Assembly (NCBI RefSeq): GCF_025318105.1
Contig: NZ_JAOANI010000019.1
Coordinates: 186,001 to 250,000 of the forward strand
Direction of reading: 5' to 3'
Source: Venatoribacter pacificus
Lineage (GTDB): Bacteria > Pseudomonadota > Gammaproteobacteria > Pseudomonadales > Oceanobacteraceae
Length of the DNA: 64,000 nt
Of the stretch, positions 17,633 to 26,462 are shown in pieces; within the stretch, counting starts at the first letter, position 1; each line of letters opens with the position of its first letter. The notes below the pieces were generated by a model. It was not told the origin of the DNA. It ran no database searches and saw only the letters and a program-made list of their open reading frames with translations. Made by a program: the position numbers and the translations under genes.

Positions 17633-17650
17633 CCGGACTGAAACAGTCGG
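17633..17650 (-). promoter_or_regulatory. Stem-loop upstream of fabI
   Basis: CCGACTG / CAGTCCGG with a 3-nt loop on the minus strand, ending 18 bases before the fabI start. No T run follows, so it is not a terminator. It could affect stability or translation of the fabI leader; the role is not known. Confidence 0.35.
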
Positions 17651-17659
17651 TTGTGATTA

Positions 17660-19405
17660 TCACGGCTGAATAGGGTTCAGCCTGTATTGAATATTAATGT
17701 TGGGTTGGCTGTCGCTGTTTTTAGCACGTTCAGGTTGCGCCAATATGTCAGCGCGTTGCTTGCGGTCGATCCAGAAAAGTCCTCCGGTGACGGGATCAAA
17801 CGGATCAAATAAATCGCTGCTGATGCGCGTTCCCGGCAACTCTGGCAGTTTGACCCATTGCCAGTTGGCCGAACGGCTGTAAGGAAAACCATAGCCATAA
17901 CTGAAGATGGCTTCATCTAATAGAATCTGCTCCGTCTGCGCGGCTTGCTGGTCCGGATTTTTATCTGTCTTCGCTAAAAGCTGGCCGATTTTTTTACCGG
18001 CTATCAATATCTGGCCTTTATCAGGCTGGAATAACGATAGAAATCCATCGCTATTTAACGGCGCGGTAAAGCTGAGCCAGACAAGGTCATAGTCTGCGGA
18101 GGCAAGGGCACTGCGTAATACTTCCGGCGATACATTTTCCAGATGTAAATTCAGCCCGGCAGACACCGCCTGTTGTTGCAGAAAATTCAGAAAACTCAGA
18201 TCCTGATTATTGCTGTAAAGCAGAGTCAGTGCCGCCGGTAAGGAAGAGGCGGCGGAATCTGTTTCTGCCGATTTTTTCCCGCCCACAGGATTAAAATAAG
18301 GCTGAAGTTTTACGGCGCCGTTAAGGCTGGTGACGGCGCGCTCCAGATCAACAGCGTTTAATACGGCCCTGCGCTGAGCGCTTTTTTTCAATAATGGATT
18401 GTCGGCGTTCAGCAGCAGCCCATTCATAGGGAGCGGAGCCTGGTGATAATACTGAATCCGGTCGATGCGTTTATTTTGGCTCAGCTGTGTCATTCTGGCC
18501 GATTGCCAATTTTCCGGGTTGTTAAGGGTCATCGTATCCAATTCGCCACGTTCCAGCAGGTCTATTGCCGGATGGTTATTATCTGGCATGCGCAGGTTGA
18601 TGCGGCGAACATTAAAACGATGTTTGAAATAGGTTTTATTCAGTCCCCACCAGTCGCTGGTTTTACGCAGAACAATGTGTGCGTTGTGACTGATTTGCGC
18701 CAGATAATAAGGCCCGGTAGTTGGTTCGGGATACCAGTTGAAACTCTTGGGCCAGCCGTTGGCGTTGCGATAAATATGCGCTGCAAATGGCCGCAGCGAA
18801 GCAAGCTCATTAATCGTCGCGGCGCTTGCGGGTTGGTGCAGAACAAAAGCAAAACGTTGCTGATCAAATATCTCCAGTTGTTTAACCAGGCGCTGCAGTT
18901 GTTCTGCCTGCCAGTTGGCAGCAGTGGCAGGATTGCCTAAAAACTGCATTGTGAAACGGATGTCGTCGGTGGTAACGGCAACGCCATCGGACCATCGGGC
19001 GTCAGCGTCCAGCTCAAAGTACAGGCGATCAGCTTTTTCATTTAAGCGCCAGCGACTGGCAAGCATGGGAATCCACTGCGAGTCCTGAGGGTGACGGGCA
19101 ACCAGGGGCAGCTGGAGCTTTTCCAGTATCGCGCTGAAATTATGCGGTGTTTGCGGACCTGCGCGGCGCAGGTTTGGTGGAAATTGCAGCAGCACCTGAC
19201 GCAAGATGCCGGCTGATTTTGCGCGGCTGTCACTCCAGCTGGCGCTGCTGTTATTGCTTTGCCAGGCGACTTCGGCGAGTTCGCTGCTGGGTTTGTCTGC
19301 AACCGCGACCGGGAAGCTGGCGCGGGAGCTGCTGCAGAACAATAAAAGGCTGATCAGGGTACTTAGCAGCAGGGCTGATCTGTTGGGGCACGGTGTTAAC
19401 GTCAT
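17660..19405 (-). CDS. YejA-like periplasmic peptide-binding protein (SBP family 5)
   Basis: A 581-residue protein with a signal peptide (hydrophobic LLLSTLISLLLFCSS then an Ala-Ser-rich cleavage area). The body matches extracellular solute-binding family 5 of the YejA type: NFSAILEKLQLPL, WIPMLASRWRLN, and DARWSDGVAVTTDDIRFTMQF near residue 150. YejA delivers peptides to the YejBEF importer, but no permease or ATPase gene is adjacent. In P. aeruginosa the full transporter lies between fabI and mltD, so this may be its remnant. The ATG at 19405 follows AGGATGGG; an in-frame ATG at 19414 is possible. Confidence 0.82.
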   Translation of the reverse strand: MTLTPCPNRSALLLSTLISLLLFCSSSRASFPVAVADKPSSELAEVAWQSNNSSASWSDSRAKSAGILRQVLLQFPPNLRRAGPQTPHNFSAILEKLQLPLVARHPQDSQWIPMLASRWRLNEKADRLYFELDADARWSDGVAVTTDDIRFTMQFLGNPATAANWQAEQLQRLVKQLEIFDQQRFAFVLHQPASAATINELASLRPFAAHIYRNANGWPKSFNWYPEPTTGPYYLAQISHNAHIVLRKTSDWWGLNKTYFKHRFNVRRINLRMPDNNHPAIDLLERGELDTMTLNNPENWQSARMTQLSQNKRIDRIQYYHQAPLPMNGLLLNADNPLLKKSAQRRAVLNAVDLERAVTSLNGAVKLQPYFNPVGGKKSAETDSAASSLPAALTLLYSNNQDLSFLNFLQQQAVSAGLNLHLENVSPEVLRSALASADYDLVWLSFTAPLNSDGFLSLFQPDKGQILIAGKKIGQLLAKTDKNPDQQAAQTEQILLDEAIFSYGYGFPYSRSANWQWVKLPELPGTRISSDLFDPFDPVTGGLFWIDRKQRADILAQPERAKNSDSQPNINIQYRLNPIQP

Positions 19406-19493
19406 GTTGCCCATCCTATGGGCAGTGCCTGTACTTTGGCAATCCGTTGTTATTCCACATATTGTGTCCATTGCGTTAATAATGGCATGTCGC

Positions 19494-21041
19494 TTAACGC
19501 ATAACATCCACATAGAGCGTTAACGTCTGGCCCGGTTGCAGGTACTTTTCTTTCACCTGCGATGAGTTCCAGCGTTTTACATCGGAAATCCGGACATTGA
19601 ACTTCTGCGAAATACGCGCCAGCGAATCCCCCGAGCGGACACGGTAGTTCACCTTGCGGATCACCTCGCGCTTACCCGGCATATTCTTTTTGCTCCAGAT
19701 AACCAGCGATTGTCCTGCACGCAGTGGATCACCGGGCGCCATGCCATTCCAGCGCGCCAGATCACTGACTTTAACGTCGTGTGAGCGGGCAATTTCCCAG
19801 AAGCTGTCACCAGAGCGCACACGGTATTCCACGCGCTCACTGTTGCCCGGACGGCGCAGTGTCTTCAGGCGATCAAGGCGCTGTGACACGCTGTGCGAAT
19901 AGCTGTCCTGGCTTTTGAAGGCTCCCGGAATTAACAGTTGTTCGCCGGCGCGGATAATATTGCCGCGGATGCCATTGGCCTGTTTCAGTGCGTCCGGGGT
20001 GGTATGGAATTGCTTGGCAATGGTAATCAGGCTGTCGCCATTGCGGACAGCGTAGCGTTGCCATTTAAGACGAGCGCTGGCTGGCAGGCTCGCCAGTTGC
20101 TCGGTAAACACATCGTACTGAGCGACCGGAATAAGCACTTCGTGCGGACCGCTGGGGCGGGTTGCCCAACGATTAAAACCCGGATTGAGTTTATAGATTT
20201 CATCCAGTGGTGTCTGGGACAGCTCTGCCACCTGAGACAGATCAATCTGACCACCGGTTTCGGCCACGGCGAAGTAAGGCTCGTCAGGCACTGGCAGCAG
20301 CGTTATCTGATACTCTTCGGCCGATTTGACCAGCTTGGCCAGGGCAATTAGCTTGGGTACATAGTCGCGGGTTTCTTTCGGCAGATCCAGTGACCAGAAA
20401 TCGGTGGCAAGGCCACGGGCGCGGTTTTTACGCATGGCTTTGCGTACGGTACCGGCACCGGAGTTATAGGCCGCCAGCGCCAGCAGCCAGTCGCCGTTAA
20501 ACTCGCGCTGCAGAGCATCCAGGTACATCAGGGCGGCTTCGGTTGCCGCGCGGATGTCGCGGCGACCGTCGTGCCACCAATCCTGCTGCAGACCGAAATC
20601 ACGCCCGGTTGACGGAATAAACTGCCAAACACCCGAGGCGCGACCATGGGAATAGGCAAACGGATCAAAAGCGCTTTCGACAATCGGCAGCAGCGCCAGC
20701 TCGCCGGGAACATTGCGCGCTTCAATCTGCTCCGCAATAAAGTGCAGATAACGCACGCCCCGTTCGGCCACCCGGTCCATGTAGGACTGATGAGACTTAA
20801 ACCAGTTAAGCTGGGCTGCGATTCTTGGATTATCGATGTTGGTATCCAGCTGGTAAGACGCAATGATGCGTTGCCAGATATCTTCATAGGTCGTATGGGA
20901 AACATCCTGCGGCTGCCAGTCTTCAATAACCGTCAGGACCATGTCGGAACGCTTCTGTTCCGGCTCGCTGTCTGCTTTGGTTGCCAGTTGGCTACAACCC
21001 GCCATAAAAAGGGCAGACAGTAATAGAGTGAATTGCTGCAT
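19494..21041 (-). CDS. mltD: Membrane-bound lytic murein transglycosylase D
   Basis: A 515-residue lipoprotein. A short signal with lipobox FMAGC (Cys16) is followed by an SLT family 1 catalytic domain with Glu122 in LLPIVESAFDP and the SGVWQFIPSTGRDFGL block, then three LysM repeats at about 330-375, 398-443 and 467-513, each opening with (Y)xVRxGDS. It cleaves glycan strands to 1,6-anhydromuropeptides at the outer membrane. E. coli MltD has two LysM repeats; three is within family variation. It is divergent from the methyltransferase gene across 72 bp. Confidence 0.95.
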   Translation of the reverse strand: MQQFTLLLSALFMAGCSQLATKADSEPEQKRSDMVLTVIEDWQPQDVSHTTYEDIWQRIIASYQLDTNIDNPRIAAQLNWFKSHQSYMDRVAERGVRYLHFIAEQIEARNVPGELALLPIVESAFDPFAYSHGRASGVWQFIPSTGRDFGLQQDWWHDGRRDIRAATEAALMYLDALQREFNGDWLLALAAYNSGAGTVRKAMRKNRARGLATDFWSLDLPKETRDYVPKLIALAKLVKSAEEYQITLLPVPDEPYFAVAETGGQIDLSQVAELSQTPLDEIYKLNPGFNRWATRPSGPHEVLIPVAQYDVFTEQLASLPASARLKWQRYAVRNGDSLITIAKQFHTTPDALKQANGIRGNIIRAGEQLLIPGAFKSQDSYSHSVSQRLDRLKTLRRPGNSERVEYRVRSGDSFWEIARSHDVKVSDLARWNGMAPGDPLRAGQSLVIWSKKNMPGKREVIRKVNYRVRSGDSLARISQKFNVRISDVKRWNSSQVKEKYLQPGQTLTLYVDVMR

Positions 21042-21113
21042 GTGATTACAATGTCGCTACGTGGCCGGCCAGTCTAGTTTCCAGGGCGGCGTGTAGCAAG
21101 CGAACGAGGTTAT

Positions 21114-21884
21114 ATGAATACCGTCGGCAGCCGGATTAAACCGGAAATATATCAACGCTGGTTGCAACGCCCGGCAACACAACGCCTGCTGGCGCTGGAA
21201 GCCGGCTGGCTGCGCGATTGGGTCAGCCAGTTACACGGCGGCCATCTGCTGTACACCGGCATTGATTCTGATCCCCGGTTTCTGCAGCGCAGCCGCTTAC
21301 AGCACAGTTTTCGTATGGGCTTGCCATGGCAGCGTGGTGTGGTCGCCGCTCAGGGTGAAATGCGCGATGGTGCCTGGCCTTTTGCCGATGAAAGTCTTGA
21401 TGTGGTGGTATTGCAGCATTCGCTCGATATGAGCCACCGTCCACATCAGATGATTCGCGAAGCGGCCCGTACGGTTATGCCGAACGGTTATCTGATCGTC
21501 GTTGGCTTTAATCCTTACAGTTGGTGGGGCGGAATACGCTGGCTCAGAACCTTTTCAACGGAATTGCCGTGGCTGACGAATCCGGTTAGTGAGTCGCGTC
21601 TGCGTGACTGGCTGTTGTTGCTGGACTTCCGGGTCGAGCAGGTATCACCGGTTGCCCATACCTGGCCACTGAGTATCGTTTCTGAATCGGTCAGCCGCCG
21701 TATCGACCGTGTGCTGGCCGGAACGCATTGGCTGCCCGCCAATGCCTATGTTCTGGTGGCCCGCAAAACGGTAGCCGGTCTGACTCCGATCCGGCCGCGG
21801 CGCTGGCAACTGCCTGAAGCCAGTTTCGGCATGGCATCACCGGTAGCGTCCAGCGTGGCCGGAACTCAACATTGTGGAAAATAA
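21114..21884 (+). CDS. Class I SAM-dependent methyltransferase, unknown substrate
   Basis: A 256-residue protein. The centre shows a methyltransferase type 11 core: an acidic TGIDSDPRF turn near residue 59, ADESLDVVVLQHSLDMSHRPHQ near 92-113, and RTVMPNGYLIVVGFNPYSWWG near 122-142. The usual glycine-rich motif I is not evident. The N-terminal region (YQRWLQRPATQRLLALE) is typical of the family encoded between mltD/gloB and rnhA in Pseudomonas. The substrate is unknown. The gene is followed immediately by rnhA. Family call good, function open. Confidence 0.8.
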   Translation: MNTVGSRIKPEIYQRWLQRPATQRLLALEAGWLRDWVSQLHGGHLLYTGIDSDPRFLQRSRLQHSFRMGLPWQRGVVAAQGEMRDGAWPFADESLDVVVLQHSLDMSHRPHQMIREAARTVMPNGYLIVVGFNPYSWWGGIRWLRTFSTELPWLTNPVSESRLRDWLLLLDFRVEQVSPVAHTWPLSIVSESVSRRIDRVLAGTHWLPANAYVLVARKTVAGLTPIRPRRWQLPEASFGMASPVASSVAGTQHCGK

Positions 21885-21885
21885 C

Positions 21886-22326
21886 ATGACTGCGAAAGTC
21901 CATCTTTTTACCGATGGCGCCTGTAAAGGTAATCCTGGCCCCGGCGGTTGGGGAGCATTGCTGCGTTACGGCGATGTGGAAAAAGAACTCTTCGGTGGCG
22001 AAGCCAATACCACCAATAACCGCATGGAACTGATGGCAGCGATCGAAGGGCTTAAAGCTCTTAAACGCCCGTGCAGCGTGGTGCTGACCACGGATTCTCA
22101 GTATGTGATGAAGGGCATTAACGAATGGCTGGCCGGCTGGAAGAAAAAGGGCTGGCGTAATGCCGCAAAACAGCCGATTAAAAATCAGGACTTGTGGCAG
22201 CAGCTGGATGCTGAATGTCAGCGTCATCAGGTTGAATGGCGCTGGGTAAGGGGCCATACCGGTCACGCGGAAAACGAGCGCGCTGACCAGTTGGCCAATA
22301 AAGGGGTAGCCGGAGTGAAAGCATGA
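21886..22326 (+). CDS. rnhA: Ribonuclease HI
   Basis: A 146-residue RNase HI that cuts RNA in RNA-DNA hybrids (R-loops, primers). Metal ligands are visible: Asp in FTDGACKGNPGPGG, Glu in NNRMELMA, Asp in TTDSQYV, and Asp in the C-terminal ENERADQLAN; the loop His is in GHTGHAE. The ATG at 21886 directly follows the upstream stop; a GTG at 21874 in frame would add four residues. It overlaps dnaQ (ATGA, 22323-22326), the classic rnhA-dnaQ arrangement. Confidence 0.96.
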   Translation: MTAKVHLFTDGACKGNPGPGGWGALLRYGDVEKELFGGEANTTNNRMELMAAIEGLKALKRPCSVVLTTDSQYVMKGINEWLAGWKKKGWRNAAKQPIKNQDLWQQLDAECQRHQVEWRWVRGHTGHAENERADQLANKGVAGVKA

Positions 22327-23021
22327 GACAGGTTGTACTGGATACTGAAACGACCGGTATTGGCGAAGGGCACCGTATTGTTGAAATTGGCTGTGTTGAA
22401 ATCTTTGAACGCAAGCTGACCGGGCGGCATTACCATGTGTATGTTCATCCGCAGCGTGATATCGATCCGGAAGCCGCCGCCGTTCACGGCATTACCAACG
22501 AATGGTTGGTCGAACAGGGCGCGCCGGTGTTTGCGCAGGTGGCTGATGAATTCCGCGAGTTCATCGCCGGGTCGCAACTGGTGATCCATAACGCAGCGTT
22601 CGACGTGGGGATGATGGATGCGGAATTCCGGCGTCTGAATCTGTCGCTGACACGGGATTTCTGTGGCGTTCTCGATACCCTGAAAATGGCTCGTGATCTG
22701 CACCCCGGAGCGCGTAACAGCCTCGATGCGTTGTGTAAGCGTTACGGTATCGACAACAGTCATCGTGATCTGCACGGCGCCTTACTGGATGCCGAGATTC
22801 TGGCCGATGTGTACCTGACCATGACCGGCGGCCAGACGGCTCTGGCCCTGGCGGTCGAAGAAGATAAAAAAGAAGAAGAGGTGGTGATTGATATCGGTGA
22901 CATCGATCTGGATGCCGTCAATCAACGCATCATCCGCGCCAGTGCGGAAGAAACCGCCGCGCATGAGAAAATGCTCGATCTGATTGATAAAAAAAGCGAC
23001 GGCGCCATCTGGCGCCGTTGA
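22323..23021 (+). CDS. dnaQ: DNA polymerase III epsilon subunit (proofreading exonuclease)
   Basis: A 232-residue DEDDh exonuclease. ExoI LDTETTG (residues 6-12), ExoII HNAAFDVGMMD near 87, and ExoIII with His in HRDLHGALLDAEILA near 147 are intact. A C-terminal tail after residue 180 would bind the alpha subunit. It proofreads newly made DNA in the replisome. It is translationally coupled to rnhA. Its last codons contain a hairpin that, read on the other strand, looks like a terminator for nhaB. Confidence 0.96.
   Translation: MRQVVLDTETTGIGEGHRIVEIGCVEIFERKLTGRHYHVYVHPQRDIDPEAAAVHGITNEWLVEQGAPVFAQVADEFREFIAGSQLVIHNAAFDVGMMDAEFRRLNLSLTRDFCGVLDTLKMARDLHPGARNSLDALCKRYGIDNSHRDLHGALLDAEILADVYLTMTGGQTALALAVEEDKKEEEVVIDIGDIDLDAVNQRIIRASAEETAAHEKMLDLIDKKSDGAIWRR
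22989..23018 (-). terminator. nhaB terminator embedded in the dnaQ 3' end
   Basis: On the minus strand an 8-bp perfect stem (ACGGCGCC / GGCGCCGT, loop AGAT) is followed by CGC and seven T residues. It lies inside the dnaQ coding end, 30 bp past the nhaB stop. A second stem (GGCTCTGA / TCAGAGCC, 23036-23055) spans the nhaB stop and lacks a T tract. Confidence 0.7.
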
Positions 23022-23047
23022 GAGTATAACCGTTCGGCTCTGAATTC

Positions 23048-24559
23048 TCAGAGCCAGTGCGTTACCGCAAAATAGCCAACGCCGGTCATCACAATGGTGT
23101 ATGGCAGAGCCATCACCACCATACGGCCATAAGACAGACGAATCAGCGGGGCTAATGCTGATGTCAGCAAGAACAGGAACGCTGCCTGGCCATTTGGCGT
23201 GGCGACGCTTGGCAGATTGGTGCCGGTATTAATGGCCGTCGCCAGTAAGTCAAACTGTTCGCGGGTGATATCGCCCGCCGTCAGAGCGGCTTTCACTTCT
23301 GAGATATAAACCGTCGCAACAAATACGTTATCGCTGATCATCGACAGAACACCGTTGGCGAGGAAGAACACGCCAGGCTGGGCCGCCGTCGACACATTAT
23401 CGGTGTTCAGAATCCAGGTGATGATTGGGGTAAACAGGTGTTGGGCGTGGATAACACCAACAATAGAGAAAAACACCACCAGCAGGGCGGTGAATGGCAG
23501 CGCTTCTTCAAAGGCTTTGCCCAGCTGATGCTCTTCAATAATGCCATTGAAAGCGGTCAGCAATACGATCACCAGTAAACCGATCAGGCCGACTTCTGCC
23601 AGATGCATGGCCAGGCCAACGACCAGAAATAGCGCAACCAAACCCTGAACCCAAAGCTGTGCGATCCGTTTTTGAGTCATGTGCTGCTTTTGTTCTTCGT
23701 TGAAATTTTCCAGAATGCTGCGCACATCGTCCGGCAGTTTTGCGCCATAACCGAACCAGCTCATCTTTTCCAGCAACAGACAGGTCAGCAGGCCTGCGGC
23801 CAATACCGGCATCGTAACCGGTGCCATCATGGTGAAGAATTCTGCAAACTCCCAGCCGGCAACCTTCGCAATCAACAGGTTTTGTGGCTCGCCGACCAGC
23901 GTGCAAACGCCACCCAGTGCAGTACCAACCGCACCGTGCATCATCAGGCTGCGCAGGAATGCGCGGAAACTTTCGAGATCAAGGCGGTGCTGCTCTTTTA
24001 AGTCATCATCATTGCCATGATCGTGGTCGTTGTTGAAGTTCTTACCGCTCGCCACTTTGTGATAAACGCTGTAAAAACCCACCGATACGCTGATCAGCAC
24101 TGCGGTCACGGTCAGTGCATCAAGGAAGGCTGACAGGATGGCGGCGACCACACAAAACAGAAACGACAGAACCATTTTGGAGCGCACACCGAGCAGAATC
24201 TTGGTGAATACGAACAGCAACAGATCCTTCATAAAGTAAATGCCCGCCACCATAAACATCAGCAGCAGGATCACCGGAAAATTCGCCAGAGTTTCTTCGT
24301 AAACGATTTCCGGACTGGCCATGCCGAGCAGGATCGATTCAATGGCCAGCAGGCCACCCGGCTGAAGCGGGTAACATTTCAGCGCCATTGCCAGGGTGAA
24401 AATGAATTCAAGAATCAGAATCCAGCCGGTTATGTAAGAACCAAGGGTATAAAGAAAGACAACGTTCAGGGCCAGAAAGGCCAGAATCGTTTTTTTGTAC
24501 CAGAGCGGAGCGTTGCCAAGAAAATTACTGACAAAAGCAGCGGGCAGGGAGGACTGCAT
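23048..24559 (-). CDS. nhaB: Na+/H+ antiporter NhaB
   Basis: A 503-residue inner-membrane antiporter with about a dozen hydrophobic segments. It opens with FVSNFLGNAPLWYKKTILAFLALN, then the conserved VGTALGGVCTLVGEPQNL stretch (near residues 216-233) and SDNVFVATVYISEVK (near 394), all characteristic of NhaB. It exports Na+ in exchange for H+ and supports pH and salt homeostasis, which suits a marine lifestyle. It is convergent with dnaQ and divergent from fimL; the nhaB-fimL neighbourhood is shared with Pseudomonas. Confidence 0.95.
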   Translation of the reverse strand: MQSSLPAAFVSNFLGNAPLWYKKTILAFLALNVVFLYTLGSYITGWILILEFIFTLAMALKCYPLQPGGLLAIESILLGMASPEIVYEETLANFPVILLLMFMVAGIYFMKDLLLFVFTKILLGVRSKMVLSFLFCVVAAILSAFLDALTVTAVLISVSVGFYSVYHKVASGKNFNNDHDHGNDDDLKEQHRLDLESFRAFLRSLMMHGAVGTALGGVCTLVGEPQNLLIAKVAGWEFAEFFTMMAPVTMPVLAAGLLTCLLLEKMSWFGYGAKLPDDVRSILENFNEEQKQHMTQKRIAQLWVQGLVALFLVVGLAMHLAEVGLIGLLVIVLLTAFNGIIEEHQLGKAFEEALPFTALLVVFFSIVGVIHAQHLFTPIITWILNTDNVSTAAQPGVFFLANGVLSMISDNVFVATVYISEVKAALTAGDITREQFDLLATAINTGTNLPSVATPNGQAAFLFLLTSALAPLIRLSYGRMVVMALPYTIVMTGVGYFAVTHWL

Positions 24560-24817
24560 GGTGGAATTCCTTTTGATCAGGCCGAAGGGCTAAGCGCGTG
24601 CGCAATTTAATGGGTTTTCAATTATTTGCAACTCATCCTTAAGGTGAGTCGTACATATTGAGCCGTTGAAACCAAAGCTGACCCCGTTTGTCTGAATTGC
24701 CAAGTGGGTTTTTGTGACCCCAGTATAGTTGAAGGGCAAGCCTTTGCTGAAAACGCTTCGCGCTTTGCTCTTATAGTCGTTAGAATCACATGATCATAAC
24801 AATGAATGACGCTAGTA

Positions 24818-26461
24818 ATGGCTGATATATCGACAGGAAGTGAAATCACACAATTTGCTGCCTCACTGAATCTGGTGAAGGCTGAAATTGCCAATGCACT
24901 GGATCAGGCTGCCGCGCAGCTTGATGTGTACTCAGAACATGGAAACGCCGATAACCTGCGTGCCTTCCTTGAGGAAGTGCAGCAGGTACGGGGTACTTTC
25001 AAAATGCTGGATTTCCGGGCAGGCGAGCGTCTGTGCGAGGAGCTGGCAGAAACCGGACGGGTCGTGCGTAACCAGAGTGTGTCTGAATCCACTCTGTCGG
25101 CGTTTACCCAGGCCATCGTTTTTCTTAAGCGCTACGTGGATTTTGTTGTCAGTGGTGACCCGGTTGCGCCGAGTCTGTTACTGCCGACCATTAATCTGGT
25201 GCGTAAAGAGCGTCAGGAAAAACCGTTGCCGGAAGCCTACTTCTTTCTGGTTAACCTGCGTCCCAAACTGACAATCCCACCGGCTGAAGCCGGTGCTGCA
25301 AGTTTCCCTTATCGTCGTGCCCGCCAGCTTTATCAGCTTGGTTTGATTGGCCTGATGCGTGGCAACGGTCGCCGTGGGCCTCTGCAGGTAATGTTGCGTG
25401 CTGTTCGCCGCTTTGAGCGCGCCAGTCGTGGCGGCGCTGCCTGGTTGTTCTGGTCCGTGGTCAGCGGTGCACTGGAATCGCTTTCCCAGGATGCGTTCGA
25501 AATGACACCGCAGCGCTTGTCACTGCTCGGTACGCTGGACCGTCAGGTGCGTAAAATCCAGGATACCGAAGGCAAGGCCTTTAATGAAAAGCTGCCGGAC
25601 TGGTTACTGAAAGAGTTTTTATACATCGTTGCCTTAGCAGAGCCGGACACGGAACTGCTGTATCAGCTGCAACAGGATTTCCACATCGATCGCAGCATTA
25701 AAGAGTCACAACTGGCCGTATCACGGGCCAAATTGTCCGGCCCGGATCAATCGGCGCTGGAATCGCTGTCCGATGCATTGCAGGAAGAGTTGCAGTCGGT
25801 TAAAGATCTGGTGGATCTGTTTGAACGTACCGACGTCAGCGAAGCCAACTACGAAGAGCTGATTTCATCACTGTCCCGCATTGGCGATACGCTGCAGATT
25901 ACCAATCTGGGTGAAGCCGCAGAGCGCACCAGTCGCTTGTGTCAGCGCTTGCGCGACGTAGGCGCCAAAGGTGTCGTGGGGGATATGGCCTTTATCGCCG
26001 ATGAAATCATTCACATAGAACAGGCGATGCGCGCACTGACGCACAAGGGTCTGGAGAAAGATTCACTGGTTGATCCGGTCAGTCTCAGCGAGGCAAAAAT
26101 TGCCGTACTGTCCGAATCAATGACCGCATTAACGATGATCAAACGTGCCATTGGCGCTTATCTGGATTCCAGTGGCGATAAATTGCACGTGCGTAACGTC
26201 GGTAAGAGCCTGATCGATGTGGCCGGTGCCATGATGTTTCTGGAGAAAGAATCGGTATACAACATGCTGATTGATCTCGATACCTTCGTCACCAAACAGG
26301 TTCTGGAAGAAGATCTGCCGCCGTCAGAAGCCAAAATGGAAGCTTTTGCTGATGCGATCACCGCCATTGAATACTTCCTTGACTCCCTCAATGGGCAGTC
26401 CGCAGGAGCAGAAGAAGCCCTGCAGTTGGCCAGGGAAAGTATTTCGCATCTGAGGAATTAA
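24818..26461 (+). CDS. fimL: FimL, ChpA N-terminal-like scaffold protein
   Basis: A 547-residue soluble helical protein resembling the N-terminal Hpt-like region of the chemotaxis kinase ChpA: EEVQQVRGTFKMLDFRAGERLCEEL near residues 46-70, then FLKRYVDFVVSG. It has neither the phospho-accepting His motif nor kinase or CheW domains. P. aeruginosa FimL has this architecture and size and sits near nhaB. There it links the Pil-Chp system to adenylate cyclase CyaB and Vfr, controlling type IV pili. No pilus genes are in the window. Neither upstream ATG (24806, 24818) has a clear ribosome site. The next gene starts one base after its stop. Confidence 0.82.
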   Translation: MADISTGSEITQFAASLNLVKAEIANALDQAAAQLDVYSEHGNADNLRAFLEEVQQVRGTFKMLDFRAGERLCEELAETGRVVRNQSVSESTLSAFTQAIVFLKRYVDFVVSGDPVAPSLLLPTINLVRKERQEKPLPEAYFFLVNLRPKLTIPPAEAGAASFPYRRARQLYQLGLIGLMRGNGRRGPLQVMLRAVRRFERASRGGAAWLFWSVVSGALESLSQDAFEMTPQRLSLLGTLDRQVRKIQDTEGKAFNEKLPDWLLKEFLYIVALAEPDTELLYQLQQDFHIDRSIKESQLAVSRAKLSGPDQSALESLSDALQEELQSVKDLVDLFERTDVSEANYEELISSLSRIGDTLQITNLGEAAERTSRLCQRLRDVGAKGVVGDMAFIADEIIHIEQAMRALTHKGLEKDSLVDPVSLSEAKIAVLSESMTALTMIKRAIGAYLDSSGDKLHVRNVGKSLIDVAGAMMFLEKESVYNMLIDLDTFVTKQVLEEDLPPSEAKMEAFADAITAIEYFLDSLNGQSAGAEEALQLARESISHLRN

Positions 26462-26462
26462 C

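Noticed and set aside
24734..24747. GG-N10-GC spacing upstream of fimL suggestive of sigma-54
   Set aside because: The CAC of the -24 box is missing, so only the spacing and TTGCT match; too weak to call.
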